From Novosphingobium sp. Chol11 (GTDB lineage: Bacteria; Pseudomonadota; Alphaproteobacteria; Sphingomonadales; Sphingomonadaceae): DNA of 64,000 nucleotides. Below the pieces are notes generated by a model. The model ran no database searches. It saw only the letters and a program-made list of their open reading frames with translations, and was not told the DNA's origin. Both the position numbers and the translations under genes were made by a program. The stretch covers positions 388,232 through 452,231 of the forward strand of contig NZ_OBMU01000002.1 of NCBI RefSeq assembly GCF_900218065.1, written 5' to 3'. Shown here piece by piece: positions 47,865 through 56,754 of this stretch. Each line of letters starts with the position of its first letter. Within the stretch, counting starts at the first letter, position 1.

Positions 47865-48062
47865 GACCTCTCCAGCTTTTGTCTTTCGCAGAAGGGTAAG
47901 GGGCACGATGCAGCTTACAAGACGGAAGTGAGCGCATCGCCCGCTCTGGAGCATTTTCCTGTCGCAATCGGCCATGCTTGAGCATAGCTTTGACGAAGAT
48001 GCTTGAGGCCCTCCTGCCATGTTGGTCAGGCGGTGATCAATTCTGGCAGGAGAGGTGGACTT

Positions 48063-48515
48063 ATGACCCAGTTTTTCGACGATCTTCAGGCGCGGCTGGA
48101 TAAGGAAGATGTGTCGGACTGGGTCTTCGTCAGTCAGGAGATGATCGACCAGTTCGCGGGAGCGACGAAGGATCACCAATATATCCATGTCGATCCGGAG
48201 CGCGCGAAGCAGTCTCCTTTCGGCGGGACGATTGCTCACGGGTTCCTGACGCTTTCCCTTCTGCCCTATCTGTGTGCGGATGCGCGCGGCGACATCGTCC
48301 CGGATGGCGCGACCGAAATCAACTATGGCAGCAACAAGCTCCGTTTCCTGTCGCCGGTCCGGTCGGGCAAACATGTGCGTGGCAGGTTCAAGTCGCTGGA
48401 GGTTGTCGAAAAGCGGCCAGGCCAAATACAGCTTACCACAGAAGCCACTGTGGAGATCGAGGGTGAGGACAAGCCTGCGCTGATCTGCGAATGGATTACC
48501 CAGTTCAAGCTTTGA
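48063..48515 (+). CDS. MaoC-family dehydratase (enoyl-CoA hydratase 2 type)
   Basis: The 150-residue hot-dog-fold protein carries the hydratase 2 motif D37-x4-H42 (DHQYIHVD) and the following FGGTIAHGFLTLSLLP helix. It would hydrate an enoyl-CoA. ATG 48063 follows CAGGAGAGGTGG. The next gene, the molybdopterin oxidoreductase, starts 54 bases later, so the two may be cotranscribed, although they need not share a function. Confidence 0.9.
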   Translation: MTQFFDDLQARLDKEDVSDWVFVSQEMIDQFAGATKDHQYIHVDPERAKQSPFGGTIAHGFLTLSLLPYLCADARGDIVPDGATEINYGSNKLRFLSPVRSGKHVRGRFKSLEVVEKRPGQIQLTTEATVEIEGEDKPALICEWITQFKL

Positions 48516-48569
48516 ACCAAAGCCCCGCCAATCCGTTTGTGCCTGACCAGACACAAATCGGAAACAAAA

Positions 48570-50864
48570 ATGGCAGCGACCAAGGGAGGGAAACCCCGCA
48601 TCAAGCCCTTCAAGGGGCCTGCGGGAGGTTGGGGTTCGGTGCGGTCGCTGGCCGAGATTCTGCCTCGCGAACATTTCCCCGCGGAGGGGATGCGGGAACT
48701 GGCGCGGCAGAACAAGCCCGATGGTTTCATGTGCGTCAGTTGCGCCTGGTCGAAACCGGCGAGCCCGCATCCTGCCGAATTTTGCGAAGAGGGCGCAAAG
48801 GCGACCGCGTGGGAACTGACGAAGCTTCGCACGACGCCTGAATTTTTCCTGGAGCATGACGTTACAAGCCTGCGCGGTTGGCGGGACTATGATCTGGAAC
48901 AGCATGGACGGCTGACGCACCCGCTGCGCTATGATGCAGCTGCGGACAAATATGTGGCCTGTTCATGGGAAGAGGCTTTCGACGCCATCGCTGCGAAGTT
49001 GCGGCTGATGGATCCCAAGTCGGTGGTGTTTTACTCCTCCGGGCGCACGAGCCTGGAGGCCTCGTACATGTATGGGCTGATGGCACGCATGTACGGCAAC
49101 CAGAACCTGCCTGACAGTTCGAACATGTGTCATGAATCGACCTCGGTCGGTTTGAAGGCGGCGATTGGGGAAGCGGTTGGCACGACCCAGCAGAAGGATT
49201 TCGATGATTGCGACGCAATCTTGTTCTTCGGCCAGAATGTCGGGTCCAATTCACCTCGCATGCTCCACGACCTGCGCCGCGCGCGGAAGCGCGGTGTCGA
49301 GATCATCACATTCAATCCCCTGCGCGAACGTGGTCTTGAGCGGTTCACCGATCCACAAAATCCGATCGAGATGGCGACGCTCAAAGAGACAGGCATATCG
49401 ACCCAATATCATCAGGTGAAAGCGGGCGGCGACATCGCGGCGATGATGGGTCTGGCCAAGTTCCTGATCGAGTGGGACGATGCCGCCAAGGCGGTCGGCG
49501 ATCCTGCCGTACTGGATCAAGAATTTATCGAGCAGCATACGAAGGACTTCCACCTGTTCGCGGACAAGGTGCGCGCGACCGATTGGGATGCGATCGAACA
49601 AGAGTCCGGCCTGAGCCGTTGGAATCTGGAGGAGGCGGCGCGGGTTTATGCGCGGTCCAAGGCTGTGCTGGGCATCTACGGCATGGGCCTCACCCAGCAT
49701 GTGAAGGGCGTCGAAAATGTCCGGATGCTCGTCAACCTGCTCCTGCTGCGGGGTAATATCGGTAAGCCGGGTGCTGGGCCGACGCCGGTGCGTGGTCACA
49801 GCAATGTCCAAGGGCAGCGCACCGTTGGCATTACGGAGAAGACGGAACTCGCGCCGGTCGAGAAGTTGAAGGAGCTTTATGGCTTTGATCCGCCAACCGA
49901 AAAGGGATTGGACACCGTCGAAACATGCACGGGCATAGTCGATGGGTCGGTTCGGGCCTTTGTCGGCCTTGGCGGCAATTTCCTCCGCGCAATACCCGAT
50001 ACGGACAAGATGGAAGCGGCCTGGCCCGATCTGGATCTTACTGTCCACATCGCGACGAAGCTCAACCGCAGCCATCTTTTCCCCGGACATGAGGCATGGT
50101 TGCTCCCCTGTCTGGGCAGGATCGAGCAGGATGTTCAGCAGAATGGCCCGCAAGCCGTGTCGATGGAGGATTCGACCAGCTGTATCCATGGCTCGCTGGG
50201 CAAGGCCGAGCCCGCCAGTCCACACCTATTGTCCGAACCGGCTATCGTCGGCGCGATCGCCAAGCGACTGCTGCCGCATAATCCGCATGTGGATTGGGAC
50301 AGCTGGGTCGCGGACTACGCCCGGATCAGGGACGCGATCGAGGCGACCTATCCTGAAAAGTTCAAGGACTTCAACAAGCGGTTGTTCGAGCCGGGCGGCT
50401 TTTGGAAAGGGAATAAGGCGGCTGAGCGGATTTGGCAGACGCCCAGCGGCAAGGCGGAGTTCCTGCCGCCTTCTGGCCTGTCCGCCACCGGCTTTGAGGA
50501 CAAGGGTGGGCAATATCGGTTGATGACCCTCCGTTCCAACGACCAGTTCAACACGACCATCTATGGCTATCATGACCGGTTTCGCGGGGTGAAGGGCACG
50601 CGCGACGTCCTGTTCATGAATGCTGAGGACATGATGGCGGAAGGCGTGAAGGAAGGGGATGTGATTGCCTTAGAAGCGCCGTCACCAGATGGGCGCGTGC
50701 GTCGGCGACCGGGCCTGATCGCCACGGTCTACAATATTCCGCGCGGGTGCCTTGGCGCCTATTATCCCGAATGCAATGTGCTGATCCCGATCGAGCACCA
50801 TGCCGAAGAAAGCCATGTCCCCGCGGCCAAATCGGTGCCGGTGGTTATCAGAAGGGAGGGATGA
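48570..50864 (+). CDS. FdhF/YdeP-family molybdopterin oxidoreductase
   Basis: The 764-residue protein matches the length and character of YdeP, a formate dehydrogenase alpha-like molybdopterin enzyme. It has C55-x2-C58 and C72 (CVSCAW...FCEEG) but not the full CxxCxxxC cluster motif, a probable molybdenum-ligand Cys187 in NMCHESTSVGL, and cofactor segments VRGHSNVQGQR and RSNDQFNTT. The substrate is unknown; formate is only one possibility. ATG 48570 was preferred to 48537. Its stop overlaps the start of a cytochrome c gene by four bases, opening a chain of six such overlaps through an oxidase operon. Confidence 0.85.
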   Translation: MAATKGGKPRIKPFKGPAGGWGSVRSLAEILPREHFPAEGMRELARQNKPDGFMCVSCAWSKPASPHPAEFCEEGAKATAWELTKLRTTPEFFLEHDVTSLRGWRDYDLEQHGRLTHPLRYDAAADKYVACSWEEAFDAIAAKLRLMDPKSVVFYSSGRTSLEASYMYGLMARMYGNQNLPDSSNMCHESTSVGLKAAIGEAVGTTQQKDFDDCDAILFFGQNVGSNSPRMLHDLRRARKRGVEIITFNPLRERGLERFTDPQNPIEMATLKETGISTQYHQVKAGGDIAAMMGLAKFLIEWDDAAKAVGDPAVLDQEFIEQHTKDFHLFADKVRATDWDAIEQESGLSRWNLEEAARVYARSKAVLGIYGMGLTQHVKGVENVRMLVNLLLLRGNIGKPGAGPTPVRGHSNVQGQRTVGITEKTELAPVEKLKELYGFDPPTEKGLDTVETCTGIVDGSVRAFVGLGGNFLRAIPDTDKMEAAWPDLDLTVHIATKLNRSHLFPGHEAWLLPCLGRIEQDVQQNGPQAVSMEDSTSCIHGSLGKAEPASPHLLSEPAIVGAIAKRLLPHNPHVDWDSWVADYARIRDAIEATYPEKFKDFNKRLFEPGGFWKGNKAAERIWQTPSGKAEFLPPSGLSATGFEDKGGQYRLMTLRSNDQFNTTIYGYHDRFRGVKGTRDVLFMNAEDMMAEGVKEGDVIALEAPSPDGRVRRRPGLIATVYNIPRGCLGAYYPECNVLIPIEHHAEESHVPAAKSVPVVIRREG

Positions 50865-51295
50865 GCCTGCCTTCCATGCGATTAGGTTCTGGTTGGATCA
50901 TCGGGATGACCCTCCTGGCCGGTTGCAGCGCCGAGCAGCGCACGCTGGTAGCCGCGCAGCCGACATCCCCACCCACCGGACCTGATGATCCACGGATCGC
51001 AGCGATCAAGGGCAATTTCTACCAGATTTCGCAGGGTGGGCGCTATTTCACCTGGTATGGCTGCACCTCCTGCCATGGGGAGCCCAAGACGGGCTGGCCG
51101 CCGCGGCTGCCGTTCGTCACCTATTATGCGCGCATCGGGCATAAAGGATATGACCGGAAGATAGCTGCGGAACAAAGATGGCAGATCAGCGCCTATCTGA
51201 ATTCGCTGACCGTCACCGACGCGGCCAAGCGGCACCGGCAAGCGGTGGATCAGAAGGGCGAGCCGACCGCCGGACAGTGGCAGGGGCCGTTATGA
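50861..51295 (+). CDS. Lipoprotein cytochrome c
   Basis: The 144-residue protein has a lipoprotein signal ending in the lipobox LAGC (Cys22) and one heme-binding C68-T-S-C71-H72. It would be a membrane-tethered periplasmic electron carrier. GAAGGGAGGG precedes ATG 50861, which overlaps the stop of the molybdopterin enzyme (ATGA), and its own stop overlaps subunit II. This placement suggests it carries electrons from the molybdopterin enzyme to the oxidase, although the former has no export signal visible. Confidence 0.87.
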   Translation: MSLPSMRLGSGWIIGMTLLAGCSAEQRTLVAAQPTSPPTGPDDPRIAAIKGNFYQISQGGRYFTWYGCTSCHGEPKTGWPPRLPFVTYYARIGHKGYDRKIAAEQRWQISAYLNSLTVTDAAKRHRQAVDQKGEPTAGQWQGPL

Positions 51296-52254
51296 GGGCC
51301 TTTGCTCTCATTACCCTGTTGCTCGCGGGATGCGCCGGGCAGCAATCCGCGATGCATGTCGCAGGCGATCAGGCGGCAACGCTGATCTCCCTGTTCCGAT
51401 TGATGATGTGGGTATGCGGCATTGCCTATCTGCTGGTCATTCTGTTCCTAGGATGGGGGCTGATCCGCAGACGATCGGCGGCGGATACGAGCGAGCAGCC
51501 TTATCACAAGCTGATGGCGGGATGGGTCGGGTTCATACTGCTCGGCCTCATCCTGCTGGTCGTTGCGAGCTTTCTCGCCGACCGGTCGCTGGGGCAGAGA
51601 CAGCAAGTCCCGTTGCAGGTACGTGTCACCGGGCATCAATGGTGGTGGCGCATCGAATATCAGGCGGGAAATGGGCGGTGGATAGAGACCGCGAATGAAC
51701 TCCACCTGCCCGCTGGCGTGCCCGTGCTGCTGGAACTGCGCGCGGCGGACGTGATCCATAGTTTTTGGGTGCCCAACCTTGCGGGCAAGATGGATATGAT
51801 ACCGGGCAAGATAAACAGGATGACCGTGACCGGCCGCACCAACGGCTGGTTCAGGGGGCAATGTGCCGAATTTTGCGGGACGCAGCATGCCAATATGGCG
51901 CTGGCCGTGAAGGTCGAGCAGGTCGGTGAGTTCGACCGCTGGCTCGCTGGACAGGCGCGACCTGTGTCGCCCGGGGAAGGCGTGGCTGCTGGGCGTAAGG
52001 TCTTCGAAAGCGCCAGTTGTGCGGTTTGCCATCAAGTGCGCGGCACCGAGGCGCGGGGGCGGGTCGGGCCTGATCTCACGCATGTGGCATCCCGCCGGAC
52101 CATTGCAGCTGGGACTGCGCCGATGACCCATGGCAGCCTGCGCGGCTGGATCATTCAGCCGCAGGCGATCAAGCCGGGGACGTCGATGCCCCCGAGCGAC
52201 CTGTCGCCGCAGGATGCCGAAGCCGTCGCCAGCTATCTGGAGACGCTGCGATGA
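51292..52254 (+). CDS. Cytochrome c oxidase subunit II with fused cytochrome c domain (caa3-type)
   Basis: The 320-residue protein has a lipobox LLAGC (Cys14), two membrane helices (about 31-57 and 75-96), a CuA domain with all ligands (H156, C191, E193, C195, H199, M202), and a C-terminal cytochrome c domain with C243-A-V-C246-H247 and Met300 (GTSMPP) as probable axial ligand. It accepts electrons from soluble or tethered cytochromes and passes them to subunit I. Overlaps of four bases join it to the genes before and after. Confidence 0.93.
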   Translation: MRAFALITLLLAGCAGQQSAMHVAGDQAATLISLFRLMMWVCGIAYLLVILFLGWGLIRRRSAADTSEQPYHKLMAGWVGFILLGLILLVVASFLADRSLGQRQQVPLQVRVTGHQWWWRIEYQAGNGRWIETANELHLPAGVPVLLELRAADVIHSFWVPNLAGKMDMIPGKINRMTVTGRTNGWFRGQCAEFCGTQHANMALAVKVEQVGEFDRWLAGQARPVSPGEGVAAGRKVFESASCAVCHQVRGTEARGRVGPDLTHVASRRTIAAGTAPMTHGSLRGWIIQPQAIKPGTSMPPSDLSPQDAEAVASYLETLR

Positions 52255-54125
52255 GCCAGCGCCATGAGCAGCTTCAGGCGACATGGTCGGACCCGCCCGG
52301 CATCTGGGGCTTCCTGACCACCGTCAATCCTCGGCGGATCGCTGCCCGATATGTGCTGACGGCGATCGCGTTGCTGATCCTGTCCGGACTTCTGGCGCTC
52401 GACATGCGGGTGCAGCTCAGCCAGCCGCAGATGCACCGGATGACGGCGCAGCTTTATAATGAATCCTTTGCGCTGCACGGATCCACCATGTTGTTTCTGG
52501 TGTCCGTGCCGGTCATGGAAGCCATGGCCATGTGGCTGGTGCCTTTGATGCTGGGGCAGCGGACAATGGCTTTCCCGCGGCTCAATGCCTTCAGCTACTG
52601 GCTGTACCTGGGTGGGGTGATGATGCTGTGGGTGCCGCACACGCTGGGCGTGACGCCGGACCTGGGTTGGTTCGAATATCCGCCACTCTCGGGCCCATCC
52701 TATTCGCCCGGCCACCGCGCCGACATCTGGGCGCAGATGATCACCTTTACGGAGGTGGCGGCGCTGGCAGTGTCGGTCAATGTCGCGGTCACGATCCTGA
52801 AGATGCGGCCGCCCGGCATGACGCTGGCGAAGATGCCCGCCTTTCTCTGGGCCATGCTGGTGTCGGCGGTGATGACGATTATCGCCTTGCCGGCGGTGAT
52901 GCTGGTGACGTCGATGCTCATCGCGGACCGGCTGGTATCCACCCATTTCTTCAGTCCGGCTGGCGGCGGCGACGTACTGTTGTTCCAGCACCTCTTTTGG
53001 TTCTTTGGCCATCCTGAAGTCTATATCATCTTCCTGCCGGGGGTAGGCTTCGTGTCGGCGATCGTCGAGACCTTCTCCCGCCGCCGCCTGTTCGGTCATG
53101 TGCCGGTCGTGCTGTCTATGCTGGCCATCGCGATCCTGGCATTTGGACTTTGGGTGCATCACATGTTTGCCGTCGGCCTGCCGAAGGTCGGTAACGCGCT
53201 GTACACGGCAGCGAGCATGGCGATCGCCTTGCCTGCCGGTATCCAGATATTCTGCTTCATCGCTACGATCGCACTTGGCAAGCCAAGTTACCGCACGCCA
53301 TTGCTGTGGATCATCGCATTCATCCTGACCTTCGTAATCGGAGGGCTGTCCGGCATAATGACGGCGTCGGCGCCGCTCGACCTGCAGCTCACCGACACCT
53401 ATTTCGTGGTCGCGCACCTTCACTATGTCCTGATCGGCGGAGCGATGTTCCCGCTATTTGGCGCTTTCACCTATTGGTATCCCAAGGCGACGGGCCGGTT
53501 GATGTCCGATGGCTGGGGCATCGTAAGTTGCGCGCTGATCGTTGGCGGCTTCAACATCGCCTTTTTTCCGATGCACATATTGGGCCTGATGGGCATGCCA
53601 CGCCGCATCTATACCTATGGGCCGGAGATGGGCTGGGGTGATCTGAACCTGGTGGCGACGGGGGGAACCGTCATCGCTTCGGTGGGAGCTTCGATCTTTG
53701 TGGCGAACGCGTTGATCAGCTATTGGCGCGGGAAAAGATCAGGCGCGGACCCCTGGAGCGGGTCGACGCTGGAATGGGCAACCCGTTCGCCGCCCTCCAA
53801 CTATGCCTTCGCCGACGTGCCGGTGGTGCAGAGCGCGGCGCCGATGTGGGACAATCCGCTTGGGCCCTTCCCGGTGATGCGGGGTCTTTCCAGCCGATGC
53901 CGGGAAGCGCTGGTCACGTCCTTGGTGGACGCCAATCCCCAATGTCGCCAGCCAAGTCCCGGGCCGTCCATCTGGCCGCTGGTTGCCGCGCTGGTGACAT
54001 CGGCCTTGTTCGTGGGCAGCATCTACACGCCCTGGGCGCTGGTTTGGGGTGCTGTGCCGCTGGCGCTGGTGTTGACGGCCTGGTTCTGGCCCACGCGGCC
54101 ACGGCGGAAGGAGGCGCAGGCATGA
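52251..54125 (+). CDS. Heme-copper oxidase subunit I with altered proton-channel residues
   Basis: The 624-residue protein has about 12 or more membrane helices and all redox-site residues: H76 and H391 (heme a), H389 (heme a3), H254, H303, H304 (CuB) and Y258 for the His-Tyr bond, with E256 in GHPEVY. In place of the D-channel Asp in the xDMAFPR motif it has T105 (QRTMAFPR), and in place of the K-channel Lys in TGIKIF it has Q332 (AGIQIF). Asn112 is kept. Known family members with both changes are unusual, so pumping may be reduced or absent. It sits between subunits II and III with ATGA overlaps. Confidence 0.92.
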   Translation: MSQRHEQLQATWSDPPGIWGFLTTVNPRRIAARYVLTAIALLILSGLLALDMRVQLSQPQMHRMTAQLYNESFALHGSTMLFLVSVPVMEAMAMWLVPLMLGQRTMAFPRLNAFSYWLYLGGVMMLWVPHTLGVTPDLGWFEYPPLSGPSYSPGHRADIWAQMITFTEVAALAVSVNVAVTILKMRPPGMTLAKMPAFLWAMLVSAVMTIIALPAVMLVTSMLIADRLVSTHFFSPAGGGDVLLFQHLFWFFGHPEVYIIFLPGVGFVSAIVETFSRRRLFGHVPVVLSMLAIAILAFGLWVHHMFAVGLPKVGNALYTAASMAIALPAGIQIFCFIATIALGKPSYRTPLLWIIAFILTFVIGGLSGIMTASAPLDLQLTDTYFVVAHLHYVLIGGAMFPLFGAFTYWYPKATGRLMSDGWGIVSCALIVGGFNIAFFPMHILGLMGMPRRIYTYGPEMGWGDLNLVATGGTVIASVGASIFVANALISYWRGKRSGADPWSGSTLEWATRSPPSNYAFADVPVVQSAAPMWDNPLGPFPVMRGLSSRCREALVTSLVDANPQCRQPSPGPSIWPLVAALVTSALFVGSIYTPWALVWGAVPLALVLTAWFWPTRPRRKEAQA

Positions 54126-54736
54126 CCGATCGGCCAGTCTATGTGCAGGGGGACCTGTCGAGCTTGCCGGAGAGCAAGGATGGTCCGGCAAGCCTTGCCT
54201 GGTGGGGCAATGCCGGTTTCATGCTGATCGAAGGAACCGCCTTTCTGCTGGCGGGCGGGTCTTATCTCTACCTGATGATGGCGGGTCCCGATTGGCCGCC
54301 GAAGGGGTTCGCGCCGCCGCAGCTGGTCTGGGGCATCGTCTTCACGATCGGGCTGTTGCTCAGTGAAATTCCGAACCGTTGGCTGATCAAGAAGGCCAGC
54401 GCGAGGGATGAGAGGGCTGTGCGCATCGGCATCATCATCATGACGCTGGCCGCGTTTCTCCTGTTCATACCGCGTGCGCTGGAGTTCACCGCGCTGGGGC
54501 TGCGCTGGGATGAGCACGCCTATGGGTCGGTGCTGTGGATGCTGATGATCCTGCACACGGTTCATCTGATCACTGACTGGGGAGACACGCTGGTACTAGC
54601 GCTCTGGCTGCACACGCATGAAGTGGGCGACCGGCAGTTTGCCGATGTGGAGGACAATGCGAATTACTGGCGGTTCGTCGAGCTCAGCTGGCTGCCGCTT
54701 TACGCCTTGATCTACTGGGCACCGAGGCTGGCATGA
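54122..54736 (+). CDS. Cytochrome c oxidase subunit III
   Basis: The 204-residue membrane protein has five hydrophobic segments and subunit III-like elements: FMLIEGTAFLLAGGSYLY near the N terminus and HTVHLITDWGDTLVLALWL with WRFVELSWLPLYALIYW at the C terminus. It lacks the two N-terminal helices of the seven-helix form, as often in caa3-type enzymes. It overlaps subunit I and the next small gene by four bases. Confidence 0.87.
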   Translation: MTDRPVYVQGDLSSLPESKDGPASLAWWGNAGFMLIEGTAFLLAGGSYLYLMMAGPDWPPKGFAPPQLVWGIVFTIGLLLSEIPNRWLIKKASARDERAVRIGIIIMTLAAFLLFIPRALEFTALGLRWDEHAYGSVLWMLMILHTVHLITDWGDTLVLALWLHTHEVGDRQFADVEDNANYWRFVELSWLPLYALIYWAPRLA

Positions 54737-55017
54737 GCAGGAACGCGCGCTACGCCATCCTTTTCGCCGGACCTCCGCTGCTCTGGTTCGCGAGCCAGCA
54801 GGGGATCAGCTTTTTCCTGCATGCCTGGTGCCGGGCGGGCACATATTGGCCGGGCGCTGGGATTGCGCTGTTTCTACTGATCGCTGGCACCGCTTCCTGG
54901 GGGCTGGTGAGGCTGGCGCCGGGGAAATGGGGGGCGTTCTTGTGGGTGGGGATATTCTTTCTGGCGTTGATGTTCCAGGCACTGGCTCTGCTGATCCTGG
55001 AGGGGTGCCGGGCATGA
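54733..55017 (+). CDS. Small membrane protein of the oxidase operon
   Basis: The 94-residue product has about three hydrophobic helices (ARYAILFAGPPLLWF, IALFLLIAGTASWGL, AFLWVGIFFLALMFQALALLIL) and no cofactor motif. Its position suggests an accessory or subunit IV-like role. Four-base overlaps join it to subunit III and the downstream cytochrome c. I cannot place it in a named family. Confidence 0.7.
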   Translation: MSRNARYAILFAGPPLLWFASQQGISFFLHAWCRAGTYWPGAGIALFLLIAGTASWGLVRLAPGKWGAFLWVGIFFLALMFQALALLILEGCRA

Positions 55018-55442
55018 GGCGCGTTCCTGACAGCCTGTGGCTTGTGGCGGTGTTGGCTGGCTTTGGCGCGGTGGGGGCGATTGGCAGCTTCGTCGTGCAA
55101 CAGCGGCAGGAGATGAGCAGGCAGGAGAAGCATGCGCAGGCACTTACGGGCGGCGTTGTGGAACGGGGCGAGCGGGCGATCGTGGCGAGGCAATGTAGCG
55201 CCTGTCATGAGATACCTGGCATAGCGGCATCGCGTGGGGCGGTGGGGCCCTCCTTGGCTGGCTTTGCCGCGCGCAAAACCGTGGCGGGGATGCTGCGGAA
55301 CGATCCGGACGCGCTGGTGCGGTGGATTCGCTATCCGCAATCGGTGGTGCCGGGCAACGCCATGCCGAACATGGGCATAGGGGAAAAGGAAGCGCGCGAC
55401 ATCGCCGCTTATCTCTATACCCTTTCGCCCAGGGAAACATAG
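55014..55442 (+). CDS. Membrane-anchored class I cytochrome c
   Basis: The 142-residue protein has an N-terminal membrane anchor (LWLVAVLAGFGAVGAIGSFVV), heme-binding C61-S-A-C64-H65, and a probable axial Met in PGNAMPNMG near 120. It is the last gene of the ATGA-linked series and would be a second periplasmic donor to the oxidase. Its final 28 bases overlap the end of the CtaG gene on the other strand. Confidence 0.9.
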   Translation: MRRVPDSLWLVAVLAGFGAVGAIGSFVVQQRQEMSRQEKHAQALTGGVVERGERAIVARQCSACHEIPGIAASRGAVGPSLAGFAARKTVAGMLRNDPDALVRWIRYPQSVVPGNAMPNMGIGEKEARDIAAYLYTLSPRET

Positions 55443-56158
55443 GCTGGCCCGTCATCCTGCTGTTCGGCGAGGATGTGCCAGGCGTAGAAGAGGGCGGCGG
55501 CGAGATAGAGCGTGCCGCCGGGAATCCACATGAGGATGCCTGCAAGCTGCTGGTCGTCGAGCGGGCTCATGCCCCAAGGCTGGGTTGTCAGCCAGTGCGG
55601 GCGGTAGAGGGCGCTTTGGGCAAAGGCGAGCAACGCGCCGAGCAAGCTCATCTGCATCATGGTTGCGAACAGGGCGATGATCCGGCCGGGGAGTTCCGAA
55701 CGGGCGAGAGCGTGCCAGAAGCCGGTGGCGGAAAGAAGGATGCTGAGTTGCATCAGCCAGAAGGCGGCGGAATTGGACAGCGCCAGATCATATGCTGGCG
55801 GAGCGTGCCAGAACCAGAGGACCAGCGCCTGAAGAACCGTCCAGCTGGCGAGCGATCCGCGTTTGGGGAGCATGGCTGCCGCGCGGGCGAGCAGGGGGGC
55901 GGCTATCAGGATCAGGACGAGATGATGGACTGACCGGGCGGAGAAGAGAGCCGAGCCGATCGCGCAGAATGGGGAAATGTAGAGAATTGCCCAGATGCCC
56001 GTGAAGGCGATCGCGGGTTTTCGCGAATGGGGAGGAAGGCGCAGGGAAAGGAAGAGGGTGGCGGCGATGGCCAGCAGCAATAGCGGGTCCCAGTTCCACC
56101 GGGTCCAGAACTCCGCGGGCAGGGGAGCGATGCCGCAATAGGGGGTGGGATTTTCCAA
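55415..56158 (-). CDS. ctaG: Cytochrome c oxidase assembly protein, caa3_CtaG family
   Basis: The 247-residue membrane protein has about seven hydrophobic segments with the family features ARSVHHLVLILIAAPLLA, LQALVLWFWHAPPAYD and DDQQLAGILMWIPGGTLYLAAAL. CtaG of this type (distinct from the Cox11 family) aids assembly of the copper centre of caa3 oxidases. The start is TTG 56158, with GAGGA upstream. It converges on the oxidase operon with a 28-base tail overlap, so it is transcribed separately, possibly from a promoter near 56200. Confidence 0.85.
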   Translation of the reverse strand: MENPTPYCGIAPLPAEFWTRWNWDPLLLLAIAATLFLSLRLPPHSRKPAIAFTGIWAILYISPFCAIGSALFSARSVHHLVLILIAAPLLARAAAMLPKRGSLASWTVLQALVLWFWHAPPAYDLALSNSAAFWLMQLSILLSATGFWHALARSELPGRIIALFATMMQMSLLGALLAFAQSALYRPHWLTTQPWGMSPLDDQQLAGILMWIPGGTLYLAAALFYAWHILAEQQDDGPAYVSLGERV

Positions 56159-56279
56159 CCGGGACGATCCTCTGTTTCCGTCACCAAGTCGTGAGGGGGA
56201 GGATCGTTCCCATGAAGGAGATGGTGAATTGAAAGGGTTTTGGAGATTTGGGGCCGAAAATTGACCTGAAGGTCAGGAT

Positions 56280-56522
56280 TCAGGCAGCGCTGTTGGCTGC
56301 GTGGATGCCGAAGGCCATGCGGGCGGCGTTGAGGGTGTATTCATATTCTTCGCTGCCGGGCACGAGATCATGCCAGTTCTTGTGCGATATTGCAGCGAAA
56401 CTGTCCTGCCAGATCTTGCAGGCGACCAGTTGTATTTCGGTTTCCTTGGGCGCGCGCTGCGCTTCCAGGCAGTCGCGCAAGATGGCGTGAAAAACGGCGC
56501 CCCGCAAAGGTGGGTGGGTCAT
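56280..56522 (-). CDS. Small uncharacterised protein
   Basis: The 80-residue protein (MTHPPLRGAVFHAILRDCL...) is predicted soluble and mixed alpha/beta, ending FGIHAANSAA. No domain is recognised. AGGAGAGGATG lies before the ATG at 56522, which I chose over longer frames. It is on the same strand as CtaG, 121 bases upstream of it, and unrelated to the receptor gene that follows. Confidence 0.55.
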   Translation of the reverse strand: MTHPPLRGAVFHAILRDCLEAQRAPKETEIQLVACKIWQDSFAAISHKNWHDLVPGSEEYEYTLNAARMAFGIHAANSAA

Positions 56523-56754
56523 GGACATCCTCTCCTGGCAACTGATTCTTTGTCCAGATTGCCGTAAGGGAAAGTTGCACAGCGGCGAAAGCGCGTCAAC
56601 CATAGCCCAAAATTTCCATGCTGAACTCCAAGACTTTTAACCTGTTTAAATAAATAATGTCTGGCTTTTACTTTACGAACACTTCCGTCCCATAAGTAAG
56701 TCGTTGATCGCGAAGGCCGGTCTCCTGCCAACGACCAGCCTTCGCTTCCCATTG

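Noticed and set aside
47865-48920. Minus-strand open frame upstream of the 54-residue gene
   Set aside because: It lies antisense to the MaoC and molybdopterin genes and has no ribosome site except at 47864.
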